A stretch of 64,000 bases of DNA from Winogradskyella psychrotolerans (GCF_018860565.1 NZ_JAHKPS010000022.1:361195-425194); one strand, 5' to 3'. Positions 1 through 8,958 are shown, counted from the first letter of the stretch. Program-made: numbers and translations. Notes: a model not told the origin generated them from the sequence alone.

Positions 1-2154
1 AAATTTTCCTTTGTTATAGTGAAGTCCAACACTAAATTTGTTGTTTGGTGTATTAATTGGTAGTTCGCTCTCTAGTACCTGACCGTCTAAATTTCCGTCA
101 TTAGCAAGATCATCGGTATCTAACTCACGACCAAAATAGGAATAGTTAACTGAAGCTCTAAAGCTATCAGAGAAATAATAGTTTAGCCCAATATCAAATC
201 CGTATGTGTCTACGTGTCCAAAGTTTAAATACGATAGAATAAACGACCCATCAGAGCCTTCAACAACTTCTCCAATAGGTGTGTTACCAACATGTGTTAC
301 ATTATTGCCATTAGCAGCATCGGAAACCGTAACTAATGGGCTAATAAAATTGTCAGATTGGTTGTAATATGCATTAACATCAATAAATAATTTGTCTGAT
401 AATTGGCCTTTATATCCTATTTCGTAAGAGTTAATAGTTTCAACATCTAGTTTTGGAACTTTAGTACCATCTGTTAATGTAAAGCCTTCGCCGTTACCTA
501 TTACTAAACCACCAAATAAGTTTCCTTTAAGATTTAAAATAGAAGGTACAGCTATACCTTTTCCGTAAGTTAACCTAAACGTGCCGTTATTTACTTTTTT
601 AGTCACGGCAACTTTTGGAATAAAGTTAGAACCGTATAACTCGTGATTGTCAAGTCGTCCTCCAAATAAAAATCCCCATCCAGAATCGTCTAGTTTGTAT
701 TCTAATTGTGTGTAAATTCCGGTTTGATCTAGATCTATACCATCTTTATCTAAAAGGTATGTGCCTTTAGAATCTGCCATGTCTAATTGGTATTGCGCTC
801 CTAAGGTTACATAGAAATCATTCCAGTTATTATTGTATTGCGCTTCGGCATTAAAACGTTGTGAATCATCTTTAAAAAGAGCACCACGTTGCAATGGAAT
901 ACCGTCACCTGGATTAGGCCCAAATTGAAACCATTGTTCTGTAAAGGAGCGTTCGCGAGCTTCTTCTTCTGAAAATCCATTTTCTATAAACGACACGTAG
1001 TTTTGTGTTCTTTGGTTCATGGCATAGGTGTCTTCAGTATTACTCCATGTGTAATAGGTATTAGCGAAAAAGTGTTTAGAGACAAACTTTAATTGTGCCA
1101 CATCAATACTCCAATCTTTGATTTGGTTACGACCAGCACTTGTTATTCCAATATTATTATTGTTACTGTGGCCGTAATATCCTATAAGTTCTGAACTTTT
1201 TGATGGTTTGTAATATAAGGAAGCTCCATATTTTGAAGATTCAAAATCACGGTCTAAATCCAACTCTTTATATGCTTTAGTGCCTACATAAACACTATCT
1301 GCGTAGTTGAATTCTTTACCTTGAGAATGTTCAAAATGAAACTTGTAAGCGAATTTGTCGTTAATTGCTTCGGCATGTCTAAAACGTGTTGTAAATACAC
1401 TTTGATTACCAAAACCTAAGGCAACAGTGGTTCCTTCAGACTGTCTTGGATTTTTGGTGATTGTACTTACTAAACCGTTATGGGCGTTAGGGCCGTAAAG
1501 TGTTCCGTTAGGGCCTAATAATATTTCTACACGTGCAATATCGTCTTTAGTTACTGTAGAGAATGAGCCTAAAGGTAGACCTGTTGCTATTAATGTTGAT
1601 AATCTATCGTCAGTAACTTGTAAATTCTTAGAGTTAAAAGCCGAGTTAAACCCTCTAATATTAATTCCTGTACCTAATACACCACTTCTTACAAAATCAA
1701 CTCCTTTTTGTCGTGCGGCTAATTCTCCAATATTGAAACTTGGAAATTCTTCAATGTCTTTTGATGTAATAACATTAACTGTTGCTGGTACATCTGTGAT
1801 TTTTTGTGGTTTCTTGTTTGCTGTAATTATCACTTCATTTAAAATACTATCCGATTCTTTTAATGATGTGTTTAGCGATGTGGCTTTACCTGCAATTATT
1901 GTAATGCTTTGAGTTGTGGTGGCAAAACCAACGTATGAGATCGCTATGTCGTATGTGCCTGCAGCTATATTCTCTAGAATAAATTTTCCGTCGTAATCAG
2001 TTACTGTTCCTTTGTCTAAAGATTTAATGTAAACGGTTGCTCCGGATAAAGGAGTGCCACTTGCTTCTGTAATTATCCCAGTTATACTACCGCTATTTTG
2101 AGCAGCCATAGCAAACGTACTAATGAGGGTTAGTAATAAAAATAGTTTTTTCAT
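1..2154 (-). CDS. TonB-dependent receptor with carboxypeptidase-like N-terminal domain (3' end outside window)
   Basis: An outer-membrane active transporter energised by TonB. The ATG at 2154 is followed by a typical signal peptide ending AMA-AQ. Next comes a CarboxypepD_reg-like domain of about 80 residues (start NSGSITGIITEASGTPLSGA, then GTVTDYDGKFILENIAAG). After that there is a plug domain (NEVIITANK, then VDFVRSGVLGTGINIRGFNS, then RVEILLGPNGTLYGPNAHNG) and many beta-barrel strands. The frame stays open for 718 codons to the window edge, so the C-terminus is missing. It lies downstream of the symporter/ligase/hydrolase operon on the same strand with its own 169-bp leader, and shares a sequence motif with that operon's promoter. 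The substrate is unknown. The family call is secure. Confidence 0.93.
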   Translation of the reverse strand, partial: MKKLFLLLTLISTFAMAAQNSGSITGIITEASGTPLSGATVYIKSLDKGTVTDYDGKFILENIAAGTYDIAISYVGFATTTQSITIIAGKATSLNTSLKESDSILNEVIITANKKPQKITDVPATVNVITSKDIEEFPSFNIGELAARQKGVDFVRSGVLGTGINIRGFNSAFNSKNLQVTDDRLSTLIATGLPLGSFSTVTKDDIARVEILLGPNGTLYGPNAHNGLVSTITKNPRQSEGTTVALGFGNQSVFTTRFRHAEAINDKFAYKFHFEHSQGKEFNYADSVYVGTKAYKELDLDRDFESSKYGASLYYKPSKSSELIGYYGHSNNNNIGITSAGRNQIKDWSIDVAQLKFVSKHFFANTYYTWSNTEDTYAMNQRTQNYVSFIENGFSEEEARERSFTEQWFQFGPNPGDGIPLQRGALFKDDSQRFNAEAQYNNNWNDFYVTLGAQYQLDMADSKGTYLLDKDGIDLDQTGIYTQLEYKLDDSGWGFLFGGRLDNHELYGSNFIPKVAVTKKVNNGTFRLTYGKGIAVPSILNLKGNLFGGLVIGNGEGFTLTDGTKVPKLDVETINSYEIGYKGQLSDKLFIDVNAYYNQSDNFISPLVTVSDAANGNNVTHVGNTPIGEVVEGSDGSFILSYLNFGHVDTYGFDIGLNYYFSDSFRASVNYSYFGRELDTDDLANDGNLDGQVLESELPINTPNNKFSVGLHYNKGKF

Positions 2155-2250
2155 AATATAAGACAATTGATTAAGTTAGTTTATTTATTAGTTTGTAGGC
2201 AATCTATTATGAAATAGAGAATAAAAAGCAATAAATTAATGAGCTTATTA

Positions 2251-2340
2251 GTGTGACTTTTTGATTTTAAATACTAATTTTTTAAGAATTACATAATAAA
2301 AGCACTGTTTTTAGTGGAAATGTTTAAATGTGTGACTTTA
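2251..2340 (-). promoter_or_regulatory. Paired GTGTGACTTT motif upstream of the TonB receptor
   Basis: GTGTGACTTTTTGATTTT begins at 2251 and GTGTGACTTTA begins at 2330, lying 97 and 176 bp upstream of the receptor start. The same motif occurs twice upstream of the symporter gene (7740 and 7805). Read on the transcribed strand it is AAAGTCACAC. The outer copy overlaps the last codons of the helical-repeat gene. A role as operator or activator site is inferred only from the repetition and location. Confidence 0.4.
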
Positions 2341-3739
2341 ATTCTAAAAAGGCTTCAGGTAAGTTGTTAGAAAGTGTATCAATGACCTTAATCATCAATT
2401 GTTTTTGATTTTTTGTAGGACAAATAGCTTTAAGAGGTGCTTTTATTTCATCTAAAAGACGCTTAGAATTTATGTGCCCTTCCATATATCTTGAAAGTGA
2501 AATACTCCATGATATATTTGGTACATAATTATTTTGTTTCTGACGTTCACTTTCCTTTTCTATAAGGTTAAATTTTGAAGCTAATTTTAGAACATCTTCG
2601 TATTTTTCTAGTATGATGAGCACATTAATATAAGATGTAAAAAAATGATGCCAACGATGATTTAAGACTTCATTCTTATATTTCTTTAGAAAGGTTTTGG
2701 CGGTAGCTTCAGCTAATTTATGTTTTTTAAGTTCAGATAGCACACGGATTTGATATGAACAATACCCTATTTTTTGATGATAATTATGCGTTTCCTTATA
2801 TAAATCATGATGATTTTCTAAAAGCGAAAATGCATTTTCAGGTTTGTGATTTCGTAATAAAATAGCGACTAAATTATTTAAGTACATTAAGGCGTCATTA
2901 TTATTTTGCCTAATGGATAAGTAGCCATAAAACTCTGCTTTTTCAAATTCATCTTGTTTAGAATGTAGTAAAACTCTGCTGGCATAATAATTAGATAAGA
3001 TGCGTCTAGAGTACATTTCGCCTTCATTGAAGTAATAGTCTATTTGATCGAAAATAATTTTTAATTTATCATTTTCATTATAATTAGTGTACATAAAAGC
3101 GAGTAAAACAAAGGCTTGATATCTGTTTTTACCATCAATATTTTTGTCGTTAAAAGTTTTTAAAAGCCAAGATTCTAAGTGTTTTGTTTCGTTATTATTA
3201 AGAGTGTATTGGTTGGTAATTTCTGTTGTTGCTGCATATAATTTGTCTTTAATAATTATAGATTCTTTGTAGTGTATTCTGTAGGATTCTATAAAATCAG
3301 CAACTGTTTTATGGTCTTTATAACGCATTCTTACCAAGAGGTAAGACTTGTATTCTTTGGCAAGCTCGTATAAATTTTGAAAATTATATTCAATGTTTTT
3401 GTAGGTAGAAATGTAGTGTAAAAATTCTTTTTCTTCATTTGAAGCTATTGCATCTGTGAGGATTTTTTTATTTAAAGACATAATCCAAGCTATAGTAGCA
3501 TCAACATCTATACTTGCTAATTTCTTTTCAATCCAGACTTTTATATAAGAATATTTTCTTTTATCAATTTTATCATCAAAATCTATAGGTTTATTTTGAG
3601 ATAAGGCATTGGCAATTACTAATGAAATAATGCGGCGTTTTTCTGAATCTGTAAATTGATATTTGTCTTTAAGGTATTTAGCTTCATTAGGTAAAATGGT
3701 TTTGCTAAATTCCGTAAATTTTTTAAGCTTAGTTTTCAT
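2324..3739 (-). CDS. Helical-repeat (TPR-like) protein of unknown function
   Basis: A 471-residue soluble protein without signal peptide or membrane segment. It is rich in Leu, Lys, Tyr and Asn. From about residue 185 onward it is built of repeated amphipathic helix pairs (for example NRYQAFVLLAFMYTNYNEND, EKAEFYGYLSIRQNNNDALM, KLAEATAKTFLKKYKNEVLN), resembling degenerate TPRs. Its ATG overlaps the stop of the hydrolase gene by 4 bp, so it is translationally coupled to the symporter-ligase-hydrolase operon. A scaffold or intracellular regulatory role is possible, but no catalytic or DNA-binding motif is visible. I do not recognise a named family. Confidence 0.8.
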   Translation of the reverse strand: MKTKLKKFTEFSKTILPNEAKYLKDKYQFTDSEKRRIISLVIANALSQNKPIDFDDKIDKRKYSYIKVWIEKKLASIDVDATIAWIMSLNKKILTDAIASNEEKEFLHYISTYKNIEYNFQNLYELAKEYKSYLLVRMRYKDHKTVADFIESYRIHYKESIIIKDKLYAATTEITNQYTLNNNETKHLESWLLKTFNDKNIDGKNRYQAFVLLAFMYTNYNENDKLKIIFDQIDYYFNEGEMYSRRILSNYYASRVLLHSKQDEFEKAEFYGYLSIRQNNNDALMYLNNLVAILLRNHKPENAFSLLENHHDLYKETHNYHQKIGYCSYQIRVLSELKKHKLAEATAKTFLKKYKNEVLNHRWHHFFTSYINVLIILEKYEDVLKLASKFNLIEKESERQKQNNYVPNISWSISLSRYMEGHINSKRLLDEIKAPLKAICPTKNQKQLMIKVIDTLSNNLPEAFLELKSHI

Positions 3740-4680
3740 TTTTTATTGGAGAATTGCTGAATGAGTGCATTCACTTCTGTTGGTTTTTCGTATTGCACAA
3801 AGTGACCTGCATCTTTTATAAATTCAACTTCGACAGATTTAATATGATCGTGTGCTATTTTGCCAATGTCTTCAATAGTTAGCTTTGGATTAAAATAGCG
3901 GTTAGGAATCAGTGCATCCTTATCTCCAAAAAGGACCAAAGTTGGTTGTGAAATGTTTTCTAAATCTTTAAAAACAGGTTCGTCTAGCATACCAGAAACA
4001 CTATTAACAATAGCATTACAATGCGCTTCAAAATCGGATGCGTCTTTAATTTTCATTCGGTCATCTATCATATTTGAAACCGTATCTGGTATGGAGTGAA
4101 AATTAAGAGCATAATTTTTCTCAATTTGTGCATCAGTTGTGTTTTTAACCATTTCAGGAGTGAAATAAGCCTTCATAAATGTGGCATTGGTTTCTGTAAA
4201 CTGCTCTAAACCGGCTGGTGCAACTAAAATCAGTTTTTCAATAGTATCAGGATAAGTTGTTGCAAATTTTATACTTGCTTGTCCACCCATAGAGTGACCA
4301 ACTAGGATGATGTTTTTTAACTCTAATTTTTCAATGAATTGATGCATAAATTCCGCAAAAAAAGAAGGAGTGTAATCTGCTTTTGGCTTAGAAGATTTTC
4401 CGTAACCAGGTAAATCTATGGCGACACAAGTATAGTCGTTTTTTAACGTTACAATATTTTTAGACCAAGCATCAGAATTACTGCTTAGACCATGTACAAA
4501 GAGTAATGTTTTTTTTCCATTTCCCTCTTTAATGTAGCTAATTTCTAAACTATCTAAAGTTGTTATGTGGGTTTTAAAATTATAGTCTGAAAGTATATCT
4601 TTCATTGGTTTTTTAGTGTTTTGCGAAAATAATGTAGTGTTAAAAAGAGCAATTATTAATACTATTCCGAATTGTTTCAT
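3736..4680 (-). CDS. Exported alpha/beta hydrolase
   Basis: A serine hydrolase of the alpha/beta fold, probably an esterase or lipase-like enzyme acting in the periplasm or cell envelope. An N-terminal hydrophobic signal (about residues 1-19, ending LFSQ) is followed by the oxyanion HG at 63-64 (LLFVHGLSSNSDAW). The nucleophile is Ser130 in GHSMGG, with Asp255 in FGDKDALIP and His293 in DAGHFVQYEKP completing the triad. The length (314) is usual for the family. It overlaps the synthetase gene upstream and the helical-repeat gene downstream by 4 bp each, so all are one transcript. It may release an acid from an imported ester that the neighbouring synthetase then activates; that pathway is inference. 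Confidence 0.88.
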   Translation of the reverse strand: MKQFGIVLIIALFNTTLFSQNTKKPMKDILSDYNFKTHITTLDSLEISYIKEGNGKKTLLFVHGLSSNSDAWSKNIVTLKNDYTCVAIDLPGYGKSSKPKADYTPSFFAEFMHQFIEKLELKNIILVGHSMGGQASIKFATTYPDTIEKLILVAPAGLEQFTETNATFMKAYFTPEMVKNTTDAQIEKNYALNFHSIPDTVSNMIDDRMKIKDASDFEAHCNAIVNSVSGMLDEPVFKDLENISQPTLVLFGDKDALIPNRYFNPKLTIEDIGKIAHDHIKSVEVEFIKDAGHFVQYEKPTEVNALIQQFSNKK

Positions 4681-6182
4681 TGTTGGGATTTTATAGCGTT
4701 AAAATATTTTGTTAGTTTTTTTCTCGATACTTTTCCTAAGCTAGTTAATGGAATTTCATCCAAAATAAATATGTGCTTTGGGTGTTTAAAAGCTACGAGG
4801 TTAGTTGTTAATACGTCTCTAATTTTTGTTACCGAAAGGTCTTTGTTTGCTGAGGTTACAAATGCTATGCCGCATTCTCCCCATTTTTCATCTTTCATGC
4901 TTAGAACAACGGCTTTTTTTATGCCTTTAATATTTTCAAGGTGGACTTCAATTTCTTGTGGATAGATGTTTTCGCCACCAGAAATATACATGTCGTTTTT
5001 TCGCCCTTTTATATATAAAAATCCTTCGTTATCACTATAGGCAAAATCACCAGTAAATAACCAACCTTTTTTTATTTTATTACTTGTTTTTACCGAGTTG
5101 TTCCAATAGCCAGGTGTCACAATATCACCTTTTATACAGAGTTCACCAACTTCATTTGGCTTAACGATTACTCCATCTTTATTTACGATTTTAATGTCTA
5201 AATAAAAGTTGGGTTTTCCAATGGAGTTAGGTTTTAGTTCTGCCATTTCATGATGCAATGATGTAATGCTTGGGCCGGCTTCGGTTAGCCCATAGCCTGG
5301 TCTTATATAAATGTTTTTTTTAGTTTTCCAGAAGCTCACAAGCTCAGAAGATACTTTTTCACCACCAGATATGATATAGCGTAATTTTTTTAGGCTAACG
5401 TCCTTAAAAACAGGTGTTTTTTGCATCATTAATAACATGGTTGGCAATGCCATAAATAATGTGGTTTGGTTGAGCTCTAAAAGACATAATATTTTTTGGG
5501 CATCAAACTTTTCTAACATGCCAATATGTGCGCCTTTGTGTAATAATGGAGTGACAAAAACATTCCATCCAGAAGTATGGTAAGGCGGTAATGTGTTTAT
5601 AGTGGAATCTCTAAATGTAATTCCGAGTTGCATGGAGGTGTTTAAGCTATTCCAAAAAAGCATTTTATTCGTGTAAATAACGCCTTTTGGTGTGCCTGTT
5701 GTTCCAGATGTATAGAAAATAAATAGCGGGTTGTCTTCTTTAATTTGGAAGGTTTTGGTGGTAGAATTTTCTGAGTTTAAATAATAATGAGCCAACTTCT
5801 CAAAAGTTGTAACTTTTAAATTTTGAATAGGTAATTGTTCGGCTTTAATTTTGTGATTGTTATTATAAATAAATATACATGGTGTACAATCGGTGACGAG
5901 TTTAGAAATTTCGTTAACAGATTGACGGTAATTTAGGGGCACAATAACGAGTCCCATACGTTGACAAGCCACAAAAAGCACTATATATTCTAAGCCATGA
6001 TCTGCTAAAACGGCAACTCGGTCTCCTTCTTCGAGATTAAGTGCTGTAAATTTTTCAATTAACCTATTGGCGTAGACATGCAAGTCGCTATACGTATAAG
6101 TTTTGTTAGCATCATACGATGTTATAGCAATTTTATTAGGCGTGTAATCGGCCCATTTAGCTGTCCAATCTAGTCTGTCCAA
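4677..6182 (-). CDS. AMP-binding acyl-CoA synthetase
   Basis: An adenylate-forming enzyme that activates a carboxylic acid with ATP and CoA. All core motifs are present: the phosphate loop YTSGTTGTPKG at 157-167, GYGLTE at 296-301, TGD at 377-379, the hinge GRKNDMYISGGENIYPQE at about 393-410, and catalytic Lys484 in SLGKVSRKKL. Total length is 501. The reading frame has an in-frame TAG just upstream and no ATG, so the start is taken as TTG at 6182, 26 bp inside the symporter gene. Such an overlap with a weak start suggests reinitiation coupled to symporter translation. Substrate class (fatty, aryl or other acid) cannot be read from the sequence. Confidence 0.9.
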   Translation of the reverse strand: MDRLDWTAKWADYTPNKIAITSYDANKTYTYSDLHVYANRLIEKFTALNLEEGDRVAVLADHGLEYIVLFVACQRMGLVIVPLNYRQSVNEISKLVTDCTPCIFIYNNNHKIKAEQLPIQNLKVTTFEKLAHYYLNSENSTTKTFQIKEDNPLFIFYTSGTTGTPKGVIYTNKMLFWNSLNTSMQLGITFRDSTINTLPPYHTSGWNVFVTPLLHKGAHIGMLEKFDAQKILCLLELNQTTLFMALPTMLLMMQKTPVFKDVSLKKLRYIISGGEKVSSELVSFWKTKKNIYIRPGYGLTEAGPSITSLHHEMAELKPNSIGKPNFYLDIKIVNKDGVIVKPNEVGELCIKGDIVTPGYWNNSVKTSNKIKKGWLFTGDFAYSDNEGFLYIKGRKNDMYISGGENIYPQEIEVHLENIKGIKKAVVLSMKDEKWGECGIAFVTSANKDLSVTKIRDVLTTNLVAFKHPKHIFILDEIPLTSLGKVSRKKLTKYFNAIKSQQ

Positions 6183-7668
6183 GTTTTGCTTTTTTTGAAT
6201 CTATTTTATAAATGATAAAACCTATAATAAGTGATGTTATAATTCCGATAGCTGCCGAAACACCTGGATTATTTACGGGTTCTTGCATGTAAGGTGTAAT
6301 TCTTCCGTAGTAAATTCCAAAATGAACGACAATGGCTGTAATGCTAGCAATAAAAACCGAACGTGTAGATACATGATTTAAAAATGTACCAAACAAAACA
6401 GGAACAAAAGCAGCAGCAAAATAAGCGTAAACCCCATTTTGGGCAAAAATGGCAACACTTACGTTTGGATTTTTAATTTGTTCCCAACTTAGTAAAAAAC
6501 TTACAATACCTAATACAACAATCACGACTTTGTTAATAGTTATGGTTTTTTCGGTAAATTTATTTTTAAATAAAGGGTTTATAATATCTGAGGTAATTGT
6601 AATAGATAAGGATTGAATTAAACTCTCTAGAGTAGATAAACCTGCGGAAATTAATCCAACAACAATGACTAGGCCTACACCTACAGAAAATTTTGTAACG
6701 ACGTAGGTTGGGATAATTTCATCCATTCGTAGTTGTTTTCCGTTTACCATAAAATCTGGAAAACTGATGCGTGCATATAAGCCTACAATCACCACTAAAA
6801 AGAACACTATCATAAAAGCTATGCCGCTAAATAGATAGGTGTTTATTTTACTTGAATCTTTTAATAATAATGATTTTGTGATTATATGAGGCTGGCAAAC
6901 AATAGCAACTCCAATAACAATTTGGGTAACGATGATTTCAAAATAATCTCGAAATAGGAAACTTTCTGTATTTGTTGGTTTTGTTAAATTGGGATCGATT
7001 GCATTTAGTTTCTCAAAAAAGCCAGTGATACCATCGGCAAAATATTCGTAGCCCGAACCAATTAAAATAAGCGCAACAATACACATAATAATGGCTTGAA
7101 TGGTATTGGTGTAAACCATAGAATTTGCGCCGCCAAACATCATATAACCAAAGACAAAAACGGTAATTCCCATAAGCACATAAAAGGGATCCATGTTAAG
7201 TGATTTTGAGATGACTTGAGTTAACCCAACATTGATGAGTACAATAAATGTGATGAGTAATAAGGCAATAATACCAAAGAAAAAAGCATAATTCTTGCTG
7301 TTATAGCGTTTGCCAATCCATTGTGCCATGGTGGTTGCTTTTACAGCATTGCCTTGTTTTACAAAGCCTTTTGTAAAAACGATAAGAGATATAAAGGCTG
7401 CAATTGGTAATACAAAAGCAAACGAGATGACGCCAGAAATTCCGTAGAGTGCAATAAATCCAGGATTAATAATAAATGTTGCGGCACTTGTCATTGAAGC
7501 GGCTAAAGACAAACCAACAACCCACGATGGGAAGCCAATATTGCCAACGGCATAATCGTTAATGCTCGTGTTTTTTCGTGCTCCTCTTATGACAAAAAAT
7601 AAGATTACAGCAGCATAAACTGCTAATAAAATCAACATGTAGGTGACTAATTGGTCTGATGCTATCAT
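6157..7668 (-). CDS. Sodium/solute symporter (SSS family)
   Basis: An inner-membrane transporter of the SSS/LeuT fold, about 503 residues with some 13 hydrophobic segments. Recognisable features include the early segment GNIGFPSWVVGLSLAASMTS with the family's small-residue stretch, MAQWIGKRYNSKNYAFFFG, and SAGLSTLESLIQSLSITITS in the sodium-site region. A longer reading from a TTG at 7692 is possible, but the ATG at 7668 (MIASDQLVTYML) places the first membrane helix normally. It is the first gene of the operon with the acyl-CoA synthetase, hydrolase and helical-repeat genes. Together with the TonB receptor it suggests import of a carboxylate or ester through both membranes, but the substrate is unknown. 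Confidence 0.9.
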   Translation of the reverse strand: MIASDQLVTYMLILLAVYAAVILFFVIRGARKNTSINDYAVGNIGFPSWVVGLSLAASMTSAATFIINPGFIALYGISGVISFAFVLPIAAFISLIVFTKGFVKQGNAVKATTMAQWIGKRYNSKNYAFFFGIIALLLITFIVLINVGLTQVISKSLNMDPFYVLMGITVFVFGYMMFGGANSMVYTNTIQAIIMCIVALILIGSGYEYFADGITGFFEKLNAIDPNLTKPTNTESFLFRDYFEIIVTQIVIGVAIVCQPHIITKSLLLKDSSKINTYLFSGIAFMIVFFLVVIVGLYARISFPDFMVNGKQLRMDEIIPTYVVTKFSVGVGLVIVVGLISAGLSTLESLIQSLSITITSDIINPLFKNKFTEKTITINKVVIVVLGIVSFLLSWEQIKNPNVSVAIFAQNGVYAYFAAAFVPVLFGTFLNHVSTRSVFIASITAIVVHFGIYYGRITPYMQEPVNNPGVSAAIGIITSLIIGFIIYKIDSKKAKLGQTRLDS

Positions 7669-7739
7669 TTCAATACATTTCTTTAGAAACAAGTAACAAA
7701 CTTTAAATAATTTTAGGCTTTATTATTTTTGTTTATAAA

Positions 7740-7817
7740 GGTGTGACTTTTATCTGTTTTTATGCAAAAATAGAATTATGATAAATATACATTTAAAATA
7801 TTTAGGTGTGACTTTTA
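7740..7817 (-). promoter_or_regulatory. Paired GGTGTGACTTTTA motif upstream of the symporter operon
   Basis: Two identical 13-mers GGTGTGACTTTTA start at 7740 and 7805, exactly 65 bp apart; the likeness continues into a following TGTTTT. They lie 72 and 137 bp upstream of the symporter ATG. The core recurs twice upstream of the TonB receptor at the other end of this locus. This is a candidate shared regulator site; the regulator is not in the window or not identified. Confidence 0.45.
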
Positions 7818-8001
7818 ATTTGTTTTAAGAGAATTAAAGATGATTTTAATGCGTTATTTCTATTTTTTGAGTGAGTTTAATAGTTAATCTTTTTTTTGCG
7901 TTGTTAATGCTCACAACATAACATTCAAGTATAGTGATTGATGATAAGCACCTCGTTGTTATAGATTGTAGTTATAACGTGTTTTTATGATTTAGGAAAG
8001 T

Positions 8002-8040
8002 CTATAAAAAACAAAAACAGCAACCAATAGGGTTGCTGTT
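8002..8040 (-). terminator. Rho-independent terminator after the miniprotein gene
   Basis: A perfect 10-bp stem, AACAGCAACC (8016-8025) and GGTTGCTGTT (8031-8040), has a 5-nt loop. On the minus strand it is followed by a T-rich run (TTTTTGTTTTTT). It lies 65 bp downstream of the miniprotein stop codon. Confidence 0.85.
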
Positions 8041-8104
8041 GTCGTTTGTAAATCTATTGTAGATTTGAAGTTTATTACGTATTTAAAAAAGAGTTGTTTT
8101 AGGT

Positions 8105-8281
8105 TTAAGCCACTTTTTTGAGTAAATCAAAACAAGGACATTTTTTACAACGCTTGTTTTCTGCTTTTTTATATTTTTTACAACATTTGGTTTTTACTTT
8201 GCCAAGTGTTTCAATACCAGAAGCTTCAAGAACCTTAATACGTTCCTTTTTTAACTTTTTGTTTTTCTTCTTTTTGCCCAT
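8105..8281 (-). CDS. Small Lys/Cys-rich protein (58 aa), unknown function
   Basis: The ORF runs from ATG at 8281 to TAA at 8105 and encodes 58 residues. It begins MGKKKKNKKLKKERIKVLEA and ends ENKRCKKCPCFDLLKKVA. About a third of residues are Lys, and there are five Cys (CC at 33-34, then C45, C48, C50), which could bind metal or nucleic acid. Support for a real gene comes from a -7-like CAAAAATA (reverse of TATTTTTG) at 8323-8330 and a strong terminator behind it. It sits between ferritin and the symporter operon on the same strand. I do not know a function; a metal-related role next to ferritin is only a guess. Confidence 0.65.
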   Translation of the reverse strand: MGKKKKNKKLKKERIKVLEASGIETLGKVKTKCCKKYKKAENKRCKKCPCFDLLKKVA

Positions 8282-8364
8282 CTTTAGTTTTCCTGCAAAA
8301 GGAAATCTTTAAGTTTTCAGGACAAAAATAACTATTTATAATTAATCTAAATAAATTTTAACAT

Positions 8365-8883
8365 TTATGCTCCAGGTGTGTCTGCTGCTGAGTTAACGGT
8401 AAGTTGTTGTATGTCTCTATCAAATAAATACAATCCGCCTTTGTCATCACCAATCATTTTTACTTTATCTAGGATTGTTCTAGCCATGGCTTCTTCTTCA
8501 ATTTGTTCAGAAACATACCATTGTAAAAAGTTGTGCGTGGCATAATCTTTTTCTTGTAAAGAGATGTGAACTAACTCATTAATACTTTCAGATACAAAAA
8601 TTTCGTGCTCTAAAAGTTTTTCAAACATGGCTTTATACGATGTAAACGTTACGTTTGGGGCATTTAGTTCTGAAATATGTGCATGTCCTCCTCGTTCGTT
8701 TACAAATTTAACAAGCTTTAGCATGTGTTCGCGCTCTTCATCAGATTGGCTGTACATAAAACTAGAAATACCTTCTAGGCCTTTTACTTCTGCCCAAATA
8801 GCCATAGCTAAATAGGCTTGAGAGGATTCAGCTTCGATTCTAATTTGCTTATTTAGTGCGGTTTCTATAGATTTTGATAACAT
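8365..8883 (-). CDS. ftnA: Non-haem ferritin
   Basis: An iron-storage protein: 24-mer cages oxidise Fe(II) and hold it as ferric mineral in the cytoplasm. Numbered from MLSKSIETAL, the ferroxidase ligands fall at Glu17, Glu50 and His53 (motifs EAESSQAY and SDEEREHM), as in bacterial FtnA. EQIEEEA occurs later in the four-helix bundle. The 172-residue length is normal for the family. The ATG at 8883 was chosen over a GTG at 8901 because a TATCTTTG promoter element (8901-8908, minus strand) would overlap that upstream start. Confidence 0.95.
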   Translation of the reverse strand: MLSKSIETALNKQIRIEAESSQAYLAMAIWAEVKGLEGISSFMYSQSDEEREHMLKLVKFVNERGGHAHISELNAPNVTFTSYKAMFEKLLEHEIFVSESINELVHISLQEKDYATHNFLQWYVSEQIEEEAMARTILDKVKMIGDDKGGLYLFDRDIQQLTVNSAADTPGA

Positions 8884-8900
8884 ATTTGTAGTGTTTCTCA

Positions 8901-8908
8901 CAAAGATA
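8901..8908 (-). promoter_or_regulatory. -7 element of the ferritin promoter
   Basis: CAAAGATA on the plus strand reads TATCTTTG on the minus strand, matching the Bacteroidota -7 consensus TAnnTTTG. No clear -33 TTG was found at standard spacing. It supports the ferritin start at 8883. Confidence 0.5.
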
Positions 8909-8958
8909 GGAATAGTTAATCCGTTGGTAAAATATTTGTGAAAAATTGCTTTTTTAGA

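Larger units (their letters stand above)
7669..8104. other. Intergenic leader region of the symporter operon
   Basis: A 436-bp AT-rich stretch without a convincing gene. It holds the two GTGTGACTTTTA motif copies and, near 8 kb, the terminator of the upstream miniprotein gene. The remaining part (about 7820-8000) shows no ORF or strong hairpin that I can support. Confidence 0.6.

Noticed and set aside
7669-7692. Eight-residue N-terminal extension of the symporter from a TTG start
   Set aside because: The ATG at 7668 gives a normal N-terminus for the family; the extension FLKKCIE adds nothing recognisable.
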